Shown: one piece after another, positions 33,631 to 42,617 of the stretch
How the letters are laid out: every line of letters begins with the position of its first letter
Position numbering within the stretch: position 1 is the first letter of the stretch
Source of the DNA: Verrucomicrobiota bacterium
GTDB taxonomy: Bacteria > Verrucomicrobiota > Kiritimatiellia > UBA8416 > JABMPJ01
DNA length: 64,000 nt
Assembly (NCBI GenBank): GCA_018648805.1
Contig: JABGQM010000008.1
Location: 31,785-95,784, forward strand
Direction: 5' to 3'
Translations under genes and position numbers: made by a program
The notes under the pieces: generated by a model
The model's input: the letters and a program-made list of their open reading frames with translations, nothing else
Told to the model about the DNA's origin: nothing
Databases searched by the model: none

Positions 33631-35661
33631 ATGAAGAACATTCCGGTGGCTGATGCGCGAACTTTTGCTGTTATGGGGCATACAGGGAGCGGCAAAACGA
33701 CGCTCGTGGATGCACTGCTCTTTAAGCTAGGGCTGAACGATCGCCTGGGGCAGGTGGCTTCCGGGTCCAGCATGGCGGACTTCACGGACGAAGAAAAAGA
33801 CCGCAAGATTACGATTTTCGCCAAGCCCTTTGCGGCACCCTACAAGACCACCAACGGCAAGCTGCGCGCCCTGACATTTGTCGACACCCCCGGATACATG
33901 GACTTCTACGGGCAGGTCATCTCGTCCTGTCGCGCGACCGGTACCGCCTTGATTGCGGTCGACGCGGTCTCAGGCGTACAGGTCGGCACACGCCAGGTGT
34001 GGAAGCACGCCAAGCGCGCCGGGCTGGCGCGCGGATTCGTTGTGACCGGCCTCGATCGCGATAATGCCAGTTTTGAAAAGGTGATTGCAGAAATCCAGTC
34101 CGCCTTTGGCAATAACTGTGTCCCGGTGGTTTTGCCCACCCCCGACGGCTCCGCTGTCTTCGACATTCTGGCGGCCCAGGATATTGAGGGGGAGATGGCG
34201 GCCCAGGTCGAAGAGGCCAAGGGCGCACTGGTGGAGCTGGCGGCCGAAACCGATGACACCCTGATCGAGAAATACCTCGGCGGCGAAGCGCTCTCGCCCG
34301 ACGAGATCGGCGCGGGCCTGCATGCCGCCGTGGACTGCGGGGGGCTCTGCCCCATCTTCGTCGCCATGCCCCTCAAGGACATCGGTATCACCGAGTTGCT
34401 GGATGGAATCTGCCGTCTCTTCCGCTCGCCACTCGATCGCGAAATTCTGGACAAGGAAGGCAACGCCATCAGTACAGCCGCCGATGCGCCGTTTACCGGT
34501 TTTGTGTGGCGCTCGGTGAATGACCCCTTCGTGGGACAACTCAACTTCGTGCGGGTACTGAGCGGCACCTTGACGAACGATAGCGAACTGCACAACACCA
34601 CGCGCGATCACAAGGAGCGAATGGGCGGCATGCTCCGCATCAACGGCAAGAAGCAGGAGACGGTGACCGAGGCCCGCCCCGGCGACATCGTGGCCGTGTC
34701 GAAGCTGAAGAATACCCATGTAGGCGATACGCTTTGCGCACCGGGCAACGACACCGTTATGGCTGGTATCCGCTTCCCGAAACCGGTCATGTTCCAGGCG
34801 GTCGAGGCCAAGACCCAAGCCGACGAAGACAAGATAGGTCTGGCCCTTACGCGCGTCTGCGAAGAAGACCCGACGCTGCACGTCGACCGCAACGCACAGA
34901 CCCACGAAGTCGTGCTGCAGGGGTTGGGGGATGTGCATATCGACGTCGCCGTGACCTTGATGAAGAGCCGCAGCAACGTCTCGGTCACCCTCAGCACCCC
35001 CAAGGTGCCCTACATGGAGACAGTCACCTCCATGGGTGAAGGTCACTACAAACACAAGAAGCAGTCCGGTGGACGCGGCCAGTACGGCGAGGCCTACCTG
35101 CGCGTCGAGCCGCTCCCCGACGGGGACGAGGAGGCCTTCGTCAACGCCATCGTGGGTGGCGCTATTCCGCACAACTTCATCCCGGCCGTGCAGAAGGGGT
35201 TGATCGATGGCATGACCTCCGGCGCCGTGGCCGGCTTCCCGGTAACCAAGGTCAAAGCCACGCTCTACGACGGCTCCTACCACGACGTCGACTCCTCCGA
35301 GGTCGCCTTCAAGATTGCCGGCTCACGCGCCCTGCGCGAAGCGATGGCCGCCGCCAAGCCCGTGCTGCTCGAGCCGATCATGACGGTCAAGGTCGCGATC
35401 CCGGATCACGCCCTGGGCGACATCAACGGCGACCTTAATCACAAGCGCGGCCACATCATGGGGATGGAAGCCGATGACGGCATGCAGATCATGACCGCCG
35501 AGGTACCCCAGGCCGAGCTGTTCCGCTATGCCGCCGAGTTGCGAAGCATGACCGCCGGCCAGGGCTCGTTCGAGATGGAGTTCTGCCGCTACGATGTCGT
35601 GCCCGCCAACGTGACCCAAAAAGTCGTTGCCGAGATGGAAAAAACGAAGAGCGAGGACTAG
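33631..35661 (+). CDS. EF-G-like translational GTPase (paralogue, unusual G4)
   Basis: GTPase of 676 aa with all five EF-G domains: G domain (1-~270), domain II (~285-370), III, IV (QSGGRGQYGEAYLRVEPL...KATLYDGSYHDVDSSEVAFKIA) and V (ILEPIMTVKVAIPDHALGDINGDLNHKRGHI). G1 is GHTGSGKTT (residues 14-22) and G3 is DTPGYMDF. G4 reads TGLD in place of canonical NKxD; only the Asp is kept. Switch I is EEKDRKITI. The type is close to EF-G2-like proteins rather than FusA. ATG 33631 is set by its ribosome site. Its role in elongation or recycling cannot be told from sequence. It is followed by a repeat and a radical SAM gene. Confidence 0.85.
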   Translation: MKNIPVADARTFAVMGHTGSGKTTLVDALLFKLGLNDRLGQVASGSSMADFTDEEKDRKITIFAKPFAAPYKTTNGKLRALTFVDTPGYMDFYGQVISSCRATGTALIAVDAVSGVQVGTRQVWKHAKRAGLARGFVVTGLDRDNASFEKVIAEIQSAFGNNCVPVVLPTPDGSAVFDILAAQDIEGEMAAQVEEAKGALVELAAETDDTLIEKYLGGEALSPDEIGAGLHAAVDCGGLCPIFVAMPLKDIGITELLDGICRLFRSPLDREILDKEGNAISTAADAPFTGFVWRSVNDPFVGQLNFVRVLSGTLTNDSELHNTTRDHKERMGGMLRINGKKQETVTEARPGDIVAVSKLKNTHVGDTLCAPGNDTVMAGIRFPKPVMFQAVEAKTQADEDKIGLALTRVCEEDPTLHVDRNAQTHEVVLQGLGDVHIDVAVTLMKSRSNVSVTLSTPKVPYMETVTSMGEGHYKHKKQSGGRGQYGEAYLRVEPLPDGDEEAFVNAIVGGAIPHNFIPAVQKGLIDGMTSGAVAGFPVTKVKATLYDGSYHDVDSSEVAFKIAGSRALREAMAAAKPVLLEPIMTVKVAIPDHALGDINGDLNHKRGHIMGMEADDGMQIMTAEVPQAELFRYAAELRSMTAGQGSFEMEFCRYDVVPANVTQKVVAEMEKTKSED

Positions 35662-35663
35662 AC

Positions 35664-35691
35664 CGGAGGTCGGAGGTCGGAGGTCGGAGGT
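35664..35691. repeat. Four tandem copies of the heptamer CGGAGGT
   Basis: CGGAGGT is repeated four times directly after the EF-G stop, followed by a short hairpin (CCTGCGGCAGG) and then the palindromic element. A related, inverted array lies at 47074-47133. Confidence 0.75.
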
Positions 35692-35706
35692 GCCTGCGGC
35701 AGGTCG

Positions 35707-35738
35707 GCTTGTCCGCCGTAGCCTTGGCGAAGGCGGAA
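35707..35738 (-). repeat. Palindromic dispersed element, copy 2
   Basis: Minus-strand copy of the element at 5393-5424 (29 of 32 bases identical). The stem is CCGCC/GGCGG instead of CCTCC/GGAGG. It sits between the heptamer repeats and the GTG start at 35752, and the sequence just after it provides the AAGGGTGG ribosome site of the radical SAM gene. Confidence 0.7.
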
Positions 35739-35751
35739 GGGTGGCGGCTAC

Positions 35752-36660
35752 GTGAAAGCACTGCAATCCTGCGAACTCTGTCCGCGCGGCTGTGGGGTGG
35801 ACCGTGGTGCCGGCGAGCGCGGCTTCTGCCGCGCCGGCGTCGAGACCGAGGTCTACCGCTACGGGCCGCATCACGGCGAAGAACCCCCGCTCTCCGGAAC
35901 CGCGGGCTCGGGCACGGTCTTCTTCAGCCGCTGTACGTTGCACTGTCTCTACTGCCAGAACTATCCCTGGAGCCAGCAGGGCGACGGGACGCGCTACGCT
36001 CTGCCGGCCCTGACCGAGGTGTTCCGCGAGCTGCATGCCGGCGGCTGCCACAACTGGAACCTGGTCAGCCCCACCCCCTGGCTGCCCCAGGTACGGCATG
36101 TCGTGGATAAGCTGGCCACCGCGGGGATTCGCCTGCCGGTGGTCTACAATACAAGCGGTTTTGAAGCGGTCGATACGCTGGCGGGTGTTGAAGACCTGGC
36201 CGATATCTACCTGACCGACCTGCGCTATGCCGATCCCGTCTCGGCGCACGAGGGCTCGGGACGTTCGGACTACGTCGACGTGGCCCGCGCGGCCCTGCAG
36301 GTGATGTGGCAGCAGAAGGGCGCCCTGCAGCTCGACGCCGACGGCATCGCCACGCGCGGCACGATCTGTCGCCTGCTGATCCTGCCCGGACGTGCCGGCG
36401 AGGTGGTCGATAACCTGACCTGGCTGGCCGACACCATCGGACCCGGCATCGCGGTCAGCGTGATGGCGCAGTACACGCCGGCCTACCGTGCGCTGACGCG
36501 CGACGGGTGGGACCGGCCGGTCTCACGCGAGGAATACGACCGCGTGGCGGAGGCCGTAGCGGAGCTCGATTTCGATTGTGGATGGATGCAAGCGTACGAA
36601 GGCCAGGCGCCCAATGAATTAATCGGCTTTTCGATGGAGCCGGGATCGGGTATAAGTTAG
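35752..36660 (+). CDS. Radical SAM protein, PflA/YgiQ-neighbour type (COG1313-like)
   Basis: Protein of 302 aa. It has an N-terminal ligand-like Cys cluster (CELCPRGCGVDRGAGERGFCRAG), then the radical SAM motif CTLHCLYC at about residues 62-69 with the usual QNYPWS extension, and a later LPGRAGEVVDNLTWLAD. This matches the PflA-like group of uncharacterised enzymes (COG1313). The start is GTG 35752, preceded by AAGGGTGGCGG. The first ribosome-site bases derive from the repeat upstream. It is followed 36 bp later by YebC. The substrate is unknown. Confidence 0.8.
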   Translation: MKALQSCELCPRGCGVDRGAGERGFCRAGVETEVYRYGPHHGEEPPLSGTAGSGTVFFSRCTLHCLYCQNYPWSQQGDGTRYALPALTEVFRELHAGGCHNWNLVSPTPWLPQVRHVVDKLATAGIRLPVVYNTSGFEAVDTLAGVEDLADIYLTDLRYADPVSAHEGSGRSDYVDVARAALQVMWQQKGALQLDADGIATRGTICRLLILPGRAGEVVDNLTWLADTIGPGIAVSVMAQYTPAYRALTRDGWDRPVSREEYDRVAEAVAELDFDCGWMQAYEGQAPNELIGFSMEPGSGIS

Positions 36661-36696
36661 CTTTCTGATTTCGACGGTATAAGGAAGGAACAGACC

Positions 36697-37452
36697 ATGA
36701 GCGGACATAGTAAATGGGCAACGATTAAGCATAAGAAGGGTGCCGCCGATGCCAAGCGCGGCAAGGCGTTCAGCAAGATCAGCAAAGAGCTGATGGTGGT
36801 GGCGCGCGCCGGCGGCAGCGACCCGAGCATGAACCCAACCCTGCGCACGGTGATTCAGAAGGCCAAGAGCGTTAACATGCCCGCCGACAATATGGAGCGC
36901 GCCATCAAGAAGGGCGCCGGTGAGCTCGAAGGCGCCGTCTACGAAGAGATTGTTTACGAGGGCTATGCCGGGGGAGGCGTGGGCATGATTGTCCTGGCCC
37001 TGACCGACAACAAAAACCGCGCCGCGGCCGAGATCCGTCACGTCTTCTCCAAGCACGGCTCCAGCTTTGCCGCGCAGGGCTCCGTCTCGCGCGGGTTCCA
37101 GCGCAAAGGCCAGATCTTCGTGGATGCCACAGGCGTGGATGAAGACACCCTCATGGGCATCGTCCTCGACGCGGGCGCCGAAGACATGAAAAACGATGGT
37201 GATCAGTTCGAGATTTTGACCGATCCCAACGCTTTTGCAGATGTTACCGAGGCCCTTGAAGCCGCCGGCATCGCCACACTGAGCGCCGAAGTGTCGCTCG
37301 TGAGCGAGACCGTGGTACCGGTCACAGAGAAGTCTACCGCCGCATCCATCATGCGTTTTATTGATGCCCTCGAAGACAACGACGATGTCCAGAGTGTCTT
37401 CACCAACATGGATGTGGATGATGCGATCATGCAGGAACTGAATGACGACTAG
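36697..37452 (+). CDS. yebC: YebC/PmpR family protein
   Basis: Protein of 251 aa (family usual ~245). It opens MSGHSKWATIKHKKGAADAKRGKAFSKI, the strongly conserved YebC signature. GGSDPSMNPTLRTVIQKAKSVNMPADNMERAIKKGAG follows, and the C-terminal domain is acidic. YebC proteins are known as DNA-binding regulators and, for one subfamily, as relievers of ribosome stalling at proline runs. AAGGAAGG precedes the ATG. It overlaps ruvC by 11 bp, a very common pairing in bacteria. Confidence 0.95.
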   Translation: MSGHSKWATIKHKKGAADAKRGKAFSKISKELMVVARAGGSDPSMNPTLRTVIQKAKSVNMPADNMERAIKKGAGELEGAVYEEIVYEGYAGGGVGMIVLALTDNKNRAAAEIRHVFSKHGSSFAAQGSVSRGFQRKGQIFVDATGVDEDTLMGIVLDAGAEDMKNDGDQFEILTDPNAFADVTEALEAAGIATLSAEVSLVSETVVPVTEKSTAASIMRFIDALEDNDDVQSVFTNMDVDDAIMQELNDD

Positions 37453-37954
37453 TATTCGGATCCTCGGGGTCGACACCGCGCTACGTGCCAGCGGTGTGGG
37501 GGTTGTGGAAGCGGTCGGCAGCCAGCTCAAGCTGGTGGCCTACGATGTCATCCGTTCCAAGCCCAAGGTGCCACTTTCGCAGTGCCTGCTGCACCTCGAC
37601 GAAGGACTGCAGGATATTATTCGCGAGACCCAACCCGATGCCGTGGCGATAGAGGGCGCCTTCTTCTTCAAGAATGCCCGGACCGCCATGGTGCTCGGCG
37701 AGGCACGCGGCACCGCGATCACAGCCTGTACACGCCACGGCCTGAAGCTCTACGAGTATGCGCCCCGCCACGTCAAACAGGCGGTGGTTGGCTTCGGAGG
37801 GGCCCAGAAGGAGCAGGTTCAGAAGATGATCGTGACCCTGCTCAACCTCGACAAAACCCCACCCGAGGATGCCAGTGATGCCCTGGCCCTGGCCATCTGC
37901 CACATTCACAGTCACGGCCGACACGCCGCGCTAACGACGCTTGAACCGCTATAG
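37442..37954 (+). CDS. ruvC: RuvC Holliday junction resolvase
   Basis: Endonuclease of 170 aa. The catalytic acids are visible in ILGVDTALRASGVGV (first Asp), AIEGAFFFKNARTAM (Glu) and the late PPEDASDALALAICH (Asp pair). It cuts four-way DNA junctions together with RuvAB, which are not in the window. An AGGA site lies in the yebC 3' end. The start ATG overlaps the yebC stop. It is followed 10 bp later by the M24 peptidase. Length and motifs are normal. Confidence 0.95.
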   Translation: MTTSIRILGVDTALRASGVGVVEAVGSQLKLVAYDVIRSKPKVPLSQCLLHLDEGLQDIIRETQPDAVAIEGAFFFKNARTAMVLGEARGTAITACTRHGLKLYEYAPRHVKQAVVGFGGAQKEQVQKMIVTLLNLDKTPPEDASDALALAICHIHSHGRHAALTTLEPL

Positions 37955-37964
37955 GAACGTCATC

Positions 37965-39104
37965 ATGAGCCCCCCCCTCTTCAGTGATATCGACTACCTG
38001 CGACGGCGGCGCCGCCTGCTGCGGAGCGTAACATCCCGTCACCAGGTCGAGGCCCTGCTGATCACCAACGTCATGGATATCCGTTACCTCTCGGGCTGCA
38101 CCGAGGGGGCATCGGCCCTGCTCTTCACGCGTGACTGGGCCAAGCTCTATACGCGCAAGATGTTCATCGAAAGCATCCGCGCCCAGTCGGCCGGGGTGGA
38201 TGCCACGATCCCGCACGGTCCGCTCTTCGAGCAAGCCCACCGCGACATGAACCGCTTGAAGCACCGTGGCGCGGTCGGCTTCCAGGGCCTGTACATGAGC
38301 TGGCCGCAACACACGCAGTTCGCCGCCGCCATGGGCCGCCGTCGTCAGGTCGATATCGGAGACGCCGTGATCGACACCCGCGCCATCAAGGATGAGCAGG
38401 AGATCCGGATCACGCGCAAATGTGTCCGCATCGCCGAGAAGGCCCTGCTCTCGATGGTGGCCGAAGGCAGCCATGCCTTTGTGGGGCACAGCGAGAAGCG
38501 GCTGGCGGCTGAGCTCGAGTACCGCATGCGCCAGCTCGGGGCCGACCGGCAGGGATTTCCCACGGGGGGCATCATCGTGGCCGGTGGGGCCAACAGCGCC
38601 AGCTGTCATCATTTCCCAACCGACCGCAAGGTGCGCCGCGGCGAACCGCTCCTGTTCGACTGGGGCGCGGAGCTGAACGGCTATCGCAGCGACATTACGC
38701 GCGTCCTCTTCATGGGCGCGCCCCGCCCCAAGCTGGCCGAGATCTACGACCTGGTCTACCACGCCAACCGGGCCGGCACGGCCGCGATCCGGCCCGGCAT
38801 CGCCACGCATACCGTGGCCCGCCAGGCCTGGGACGTGATTCGCGATGGCGGCTACGCCGACAACATCCGCCACGGCCTCGGCCACGGCATTGGCCTCAAT
38901 ATCCATGAAGCCCCGCGCATGGGCACCGGCACCGCTCCCGCGACCGTGACACGCCTGCGCCGCGACATGCTGATCACGGTGGAACCGGGGATCTATCTCA
39001 AGGGGCTGGGCGGCATTCGCATCGAAGATGACGTGCGCGTCACCGCGCGTGGCCACGACGTGCTGAGCCGCTTCCCCCGCCAGATTGAGGATGTCATCCT
39101 ATAG
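37965..39104 (+). CDS. M24 family Xaa-Pro aminopeptidase (PepQ/PepP-like)
   Basis: Metalloprotease of 379 aa. The N-terminal creatinase-like domain (~1-140) is followed by the pita-bread domain with all five metal ligands: FDWGAELNGYRSDITRV (Asp, Asp), HGLGHGIGLNIHE (His), TVEPGIYL (Glu) and GIRIEDDVRV (Glu). It removes N-terminal residues preceding proline from peptides in the cytosol. I chose ATG 37965 from AGGAAC 7 nt upstream. It ends a short operon with yebC and ruvC before the 168-bp guaB leader. Confidence 0.9.
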   Translation: MSPPLFSDIDYLRRRRRLLRSVTSRHQVEALLITNVMDIRYLSGCTEGASALLFTRDWAKLYTRKMFIESIRAQSAGVDATIPHGPLFEQAHRDMNRLKHRGAVGFQGLYMSWPQHTQFAAAMGRRRQVDIGDAVIDTRAIKDEQEIRITRKCVRIAEKALLSMVAEGSHAFVGHSEKRLAAELEYRMRQLGADRQGFPTGGIIVAGGANSASCHHFPTDRKVRRGEPLLFDWGAELNGYRSDITRVLFMGAPRPKLAEIYDLVYHANRAGTAAIRPGIATHTVARQAWDVIRDGGYADNIRHGLGHGIGLNIHEAPRMGTGTAPATVTRLRRDMLITVEPGIYLKGLGGIRIEDDVRVTARGHDVLSRFPRQIEDVIL

Positions 39105-39159
39105 CGGGCAGGCCGGGCGTCGCTCCCCGCCACTCCTACAGTCGTCCTGCAACGTCCAC

Positions 39160-39222
39160 GCTGTTGGGCTGTTTGGACTTGCCAACCCTCTCTCCAAAGG
39201 GTAAGAGTCTACGGGCAACAGC
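39160..39222 (+). promoter_or_regulatory. Structured leader upstream of guaB (nested stems)
   Basis: GCTGTTG (39160-39166) pairs with CAACAGC (39216-39222). Inside, GACT (39176-39179) pairs with AGTC (39206-39209), and ACCCT (39185-39189) pairs with AGGGT (39198-39202), forming one nested three-part hairpin. It is 50 bp before ATG 39273. I do not recognise it as a known riboswitch class. Confidence 0.4.
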
Positions 39223-39272
39223 CGAGGTCGGGCCACGTTGGCGTGGACCGCTTTTCGCAGGGAGGTTGCCGC

Positions 39273-40763
39273 ATGAGCCGGAACAAACATCTTGATGCCT
39301 TTATCGCCCAGTTCCCTTTTGAGGGGCTCACCTTTGACGACGTCGCACTGGTCACACGCTATGCGGATTTTCTACCCGATGAGGCCTCGATCGATACGCG
39401 TTTGACGTCGCGCATTCGGGCCAACATTCCCTTCATCAGTGCGGCCATGGACACCGTGACCGAGTCCAAGATGGCGATTGCCATGGCCATGCTGGGAGGG
39501 GTGGGTGTGATCCACAAGAACCTGCCGGTCGAGGTACAGGCCGAACAGGTCGATATGGTCAAACGCCACCTGCATGGTCTGATCAAGGATCCGGTGGTGT
39601 TCCAGATCTCCGACACGCTCGACAAGGTGCGTGCCACGCGGCGCGAACACGGCTACGGTTTCAGCGGCTTCCCCATTCTGGACGACAGCGGCAACCTGGC
39701 CGGCCTGCTCACATCCAAAGATACGAAGTTTGCGCGCGGTACGGATACCCGCATCGACAGCATTATGACCAGCGAGGTCATCACGGCGGCATCCGGCACC
39801 TCCCTGCAGGAAGCCTATGACATCATGATGAAGCACAAACTCGGCAAGCTGCCCCTGGTTGAGAAGGGCAAGCTGGTCGGGTTGTATGCGTTCGCGGATG
39901 TGAAGAACCTGATCGAGGATGTGCAGCCGCTGTATAACCGCGATGATAAGTACCGCCTGCGCGTGGCGGCGGCCGTGAGCGGCGGCAACCACGAGCGTGT
40001 CGAGCGGTTGGCCGATGCCGAGGTGGACATCATCGTGGTCGACAGCGCCCACGGTCACTCGACCGGCATCATCGAGATGGTACGCTGGCTGACCCAACAT
40101 TATCCCGACATCGACATTATCGCCGGCAACGTCGGCACCGCCGACGGCGCGCTGGCCCTGCGCGATGCCGGCGCCCATGCGGTCAAGGTCGGGATCGGCC
40201 CCGGCTCCATCTGTACCACGCGCGTCGTGTGTGGTGTGGGCGTGCCGCAGATCACGGCGGTCTACCACGCGGCGCAGGCGCTTGAAGGCAGCATTCCGGT
40301 CATCGCCGACGGCGGCATTCGCCATTCGGGCGACGTGCCCAAGGCCCTTGTGGCGGGAGCCGACAGCGTGATGCTGGGCTCGATCATGGCCGGTACGGAA
40401 GAGAGTCCGGGCGAGAAGATCATTCACCAGGGCCGCCAGTACGTGGCCTACCGCGGCATGGGCAGCTTGGCCGCCATGCGCGAATCCGAGGGCAGTCGCG
40501 AGCGCTACAGTCAGGCGCAGACCCGCCAGGACGACCTGGTACCCCAGGGCATTGAAGGCATCGTTCCCTACGCCGGGGCGGTGGACAAGGTCATGACCCA
40601 GTTCTGCGGCGGGGTGCGCTCGTCCATGGGCTACTGCGGCTGCCGCACGATCGAGGAGATGCAGAGCAACGGGGAGTTCGTACGCGTCAGCCCGGCCGGC
40701 CTCAGCGAGTCCCACCCGCATGACGTCAAGATCATGAAGGAAGCGCCCAACTACCGTAGTTGA
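39273..40763 (+). CDS. guaB: IMP dehydrogenase
   Basis: Enzyme of 496 aa, the first committed step of GMP synthesis (IMP + NAD to XMP). The TIM barrel carries the NAD/IMP signature [32 protein letters not shown] with catalytic Cys in GSICTT. A CBS pair is inserted at about residues 100-220 ([12 protein letters not shown]...[15 protein letters not shown]). The C-terminal flap contains [20 protein letters not shown] and ends in the K+-site region. GGGAGG 8 nt upstream sets ATG 39273. It stands alone between the structured leader and a long hairpin, so it is probably monocistronic. Confidence 0.95.
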   Translation: MSRNKHLDAFIAQFPFEGLTFDDVALVTRYADFLPDEASIDTRLTSRIRANIPFISAAMDTVTESKMAIAMAMLGGVGVIHKNLPVEVQAEQVDMVKRHLHGLIKDPVVFQISDTLDKVRATRREHGYGFSGFPILDDSGNLAGLLTSKDTKFARGTDTRIDSIMTSEVITAASGTSLQEAYDIMMKHKLGKLPLVEKGKLVGLYAFADVKNLIEDVQPLYNRDDKYRLRVAAAVSGGNHERVERLADAEVDIIVVDSAHGHSTGIIEMVRWLTQHYPDIDIIAGNVGTADGALALRDAGAHAVKVGIGPGSICTTRVVCGVGVPQITAVYHAAQALEGSIPVIADGGIRHSGDVPKALVAGADSVMLGSIMAGTEESPGEKIIHQGRQYVAYRGMGSLAAMRESEGSRERYSQAQTRQDDLVPQGIEGIVPYAGAVDKVMTQFCGGVRSSMGYCGCRTIEEMQSNGEFVRVSPAGLSESHPHDVKIMKEAPNYRS

Positions 40764-40778
40764 CCGGAGCTAGTCACT

Positions 40779-40873
40779 CACCATGAAGTACATGAAGGAA
40801 ATGAAGGGGAACGACTGAGGACAAGCAGTGTGCTGCAATCCTTGCCTTCATGCTCTTCATGCTCTTCATGGTG
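40779..40873. terminator. Long inverted repeat between convergent guaB and mlaD
   Basis: Arm 1 (40779-40810: CACCATGAAG, then CATGAAG, then ATGAAGG) and arm 2 (40840-40873: CCTTCATGCTCTTCATG, then CTCTTCATGGTG) are nearly exact complements, with ~30 bp between. It lies just past both stop codons of two converging genes, as a bidirectional terminator would. No U-tract is obvious. Confidence 0.5.
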
Positions 40874-40884
40874 AATACTCTGAA

Positions 40885-41781
40885 TCAGAAGGCGCCGAAG
40901 AAGACACTCGTGAACGTGACCACAGGCGAGGTCTCGCGCATGTCGTCCAGCGCAGCACGGGCCTCTTGCATCATACCCTCGACTTCAGTGTAGACCCCGT
41001 CATCACGGATCAGCTTGCCCAGTGAACCCTCGCCCTTCTCAAGGGTGGCGGCAACCTGCTTGAGCGAGGCCACGGCCGCGGCGAGATCGGTGTAGAGCTG
41101 ATCATCCTCCGACATAAGATGCCCCAGTGTGCCGTCACCGCGCTGCAACCGTTCAGCCACATCGCGCAGGGCCGCCACCGACCCGGCCACATCCTCGTAA
41201 AGGCCTGTGTCCTCCGAGAGCAGCAACCCCAGCGAGCCCTTGCCCGCCGCGATGCGGTCAACCATGGTGCTGAGCTGTTCGGAGACCTTCTTCAAGTTGT
41301 CGATCGCGCCCCCCTCAACCAGCTCGGTGCGCGCCTTATTGATCACGGCCGCGGCATCCGCCATGAGGTCATACGGTTCGTGGCCCACGAACCGGCTCGA
41401 CATGGGGAGCGTGGGCAGGCCTTCGGATCCCTCATCGAGCTCGAGGTAGCGCCCGCCCAGGATTGAGGTCGCCACGATCTGGATCACGTAGTCTTTCTTC
41501 ATCGCCAGCTTGTCGTCGAGCACCAGGCCTACACGCACCCAGGGATCGTCAAGCACCAGGTAGTCGATCTTGCCGACGGGCATACCGCGCACCACAACGT
41601 TGTTGCCTTCACGCAGTCCCATGACATTCTTGAACAGGACATCCATGTGCTGCTTCTTTGTAAACCAGGTTTCACGCGACAGGATAATCGTGAAATAGCC
41701 CAGTCCGAGCAGAATCATGACCATGAAGGCCCCCACGATGATCTCGCGGGTCAACTCTCTTGCAACGCAATCTTTTCTCAT
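40885..41781 (-). CDS. mlaD: MlaD-family periplasmic lipid-binding protein
   Basis: Protein of 298 aa with one N-terminal membrane anchor (EIIVGAFMVMILLGLGYFTII) followed by an MCE domain (MDVLFKNVMGLREGNNVVVRGMPVGKIDYLVLDDPWVRVGLVLDD). A long helical tail contains three GDGTLG/GEGSLGKLI-type repeats that probably form a coiled coil. MlaD holds phospholipid between the membranes as part of MlaFEDB. The start ATG 41781 overlaps the MlaF stop by 4 bp. MlaB and MlaC are not in the window. It is the distal gene of a minus-strand operon with mlaE and mlaF. Confidence 0.9.
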   Translation of the reverse strand: MRKDCVARELTREIIVGAFMVMILLGLGYFTIILSRETWFTKKQHMDVLFKNVMGLREGNNVVVRGMPVGKIDYLVLDDPWVRVGLVLDDKLAMKKDYVIQIVATSILGGRYLELDEGSEGLPTLPMSSRFVGHEPYDLMADAAAVINKARTELVEGGAIDNLKKVSEQLSTMVDRIAAGKGSLGLLLSEDTGLYEDVAGSVAALRDVAERLQRGDGTLGHLMSEDDQLYTDLAAAVASLKQVAATLEKGEGSLGKLIRDDGVYTEVEGMMQEARAALDDMRETSPVVTFTSVFFGAF

Positions 41782-42539
41782 TTGGCATCCCTTTCCCACG
41801 GCGCATCCTGCGTAATATACTGCGAAGCCAGGAAGCGCTGGACCTCTTTGCTACTCGATTTGATAAAGGCATCCGGTGCCGCCAGCTCGGACACCCGGCC
41901 CTGGTCCAGCATGGCAATCCGGCTGCCGATCGCCAGGGCGCTGTGCAAGTCATGTGTCACCACGACGCTGGTGACGCCCAACTCGGCGCGCAACTGACCG
42001 ATCAGACGGTCGATCGTACGCGAGGTGACCGGGTCCAGGCCCGAGGTCGGTTCATCGTACAACACGATCTCAGGGTTTTCCACGATCGCACGGGCCAGCC
42101 CGGCCCGTTTGCGCATGCCGCCCGAAATCTCGGAGGGCAGCTTGGTGCCGTCGTTTTCGAGCTCCACCATCTCCAAGGTTTCGTGCACCCGCCTCTGGAT
42201 CTCCCCCTCGGAAAGCCGATGCTTCTCACGCAGCGGCAACGCCACGTTTTCGGCCACCGAGAGCCAGGCCAGGAGCGCGGCGCTCTGAAAGAGATAGCCG
42301 AACCGGTTGCGAATGCGCCCCAGCTCTTTCCCTTCGGCCGAGCTGATCTCATCGCCCCCGATGAGTATGTGGCCATCGTCCGGCGTCATCAGGCGGACCA
42401 TGTGCTTGAGCGTGACGCTCTTGCCTGCCCCCGAGGCCCCCACGATACAGAAGGTTTCCCCCTTCTGGATGGTAAAGCTGAGGTCGTTCAGCACCGGCCT
42501 GCCGCTGAGCACCTTGGTTACATTTCTAAACTCAATCAT
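41778..42539 (-). CDS. mlaF: MlaF-family ABC transporter ATPase
   Basis: Cytosolic ATPase of 253 aa. Walker A is GASGAGKSVTLKHM (residues ~34-47), the Q-loop is near FQSAALLAWLSV, the signature is SGGMRKRAGLARAI, Walker B is IVLYDEPTSGLDP, and the H-loop is VVTHDL. The SGGMRKR variant is diagnostic for MCE-linked ATPases. It powers lipid transfer across the periplasm with MlaE and MlaD. The gap to mlaE is 78 bp with no gene. ATG 42539 starts directly at MIEFRNVTKV. Confidence 0.95.
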   Translation of the reverse strand: MIEFRNVTKVLSGRPVLNDLSFTIQKGETFCIVGASGAGKSVTLKHMVRLMTPDDGHILIGGDEISSAEGKELGRIRNRFGYLFQSAALLAWLSVAENVALPLREKHRLSEGEIQRRVHETLEMVELENDGTKLPSEISGGMRKRAGLARAIVENPEIVLYDEPTSGLDPVTSRTIDRLIGQLRAELGVTSVVVTHDLHSALAIGSRIAMLDQGRVSELAAPDAFIKSSSKEVQRFLASQYITQDAPWERDAK

Positions 42540-42617
42540 GTGTCACTATCTTGCGTCGCTCACGCTCCACCCGCCAGGGATGCCCGTCGACCCTCAGAAC
42601 TCAAGACTCAAAACTCC

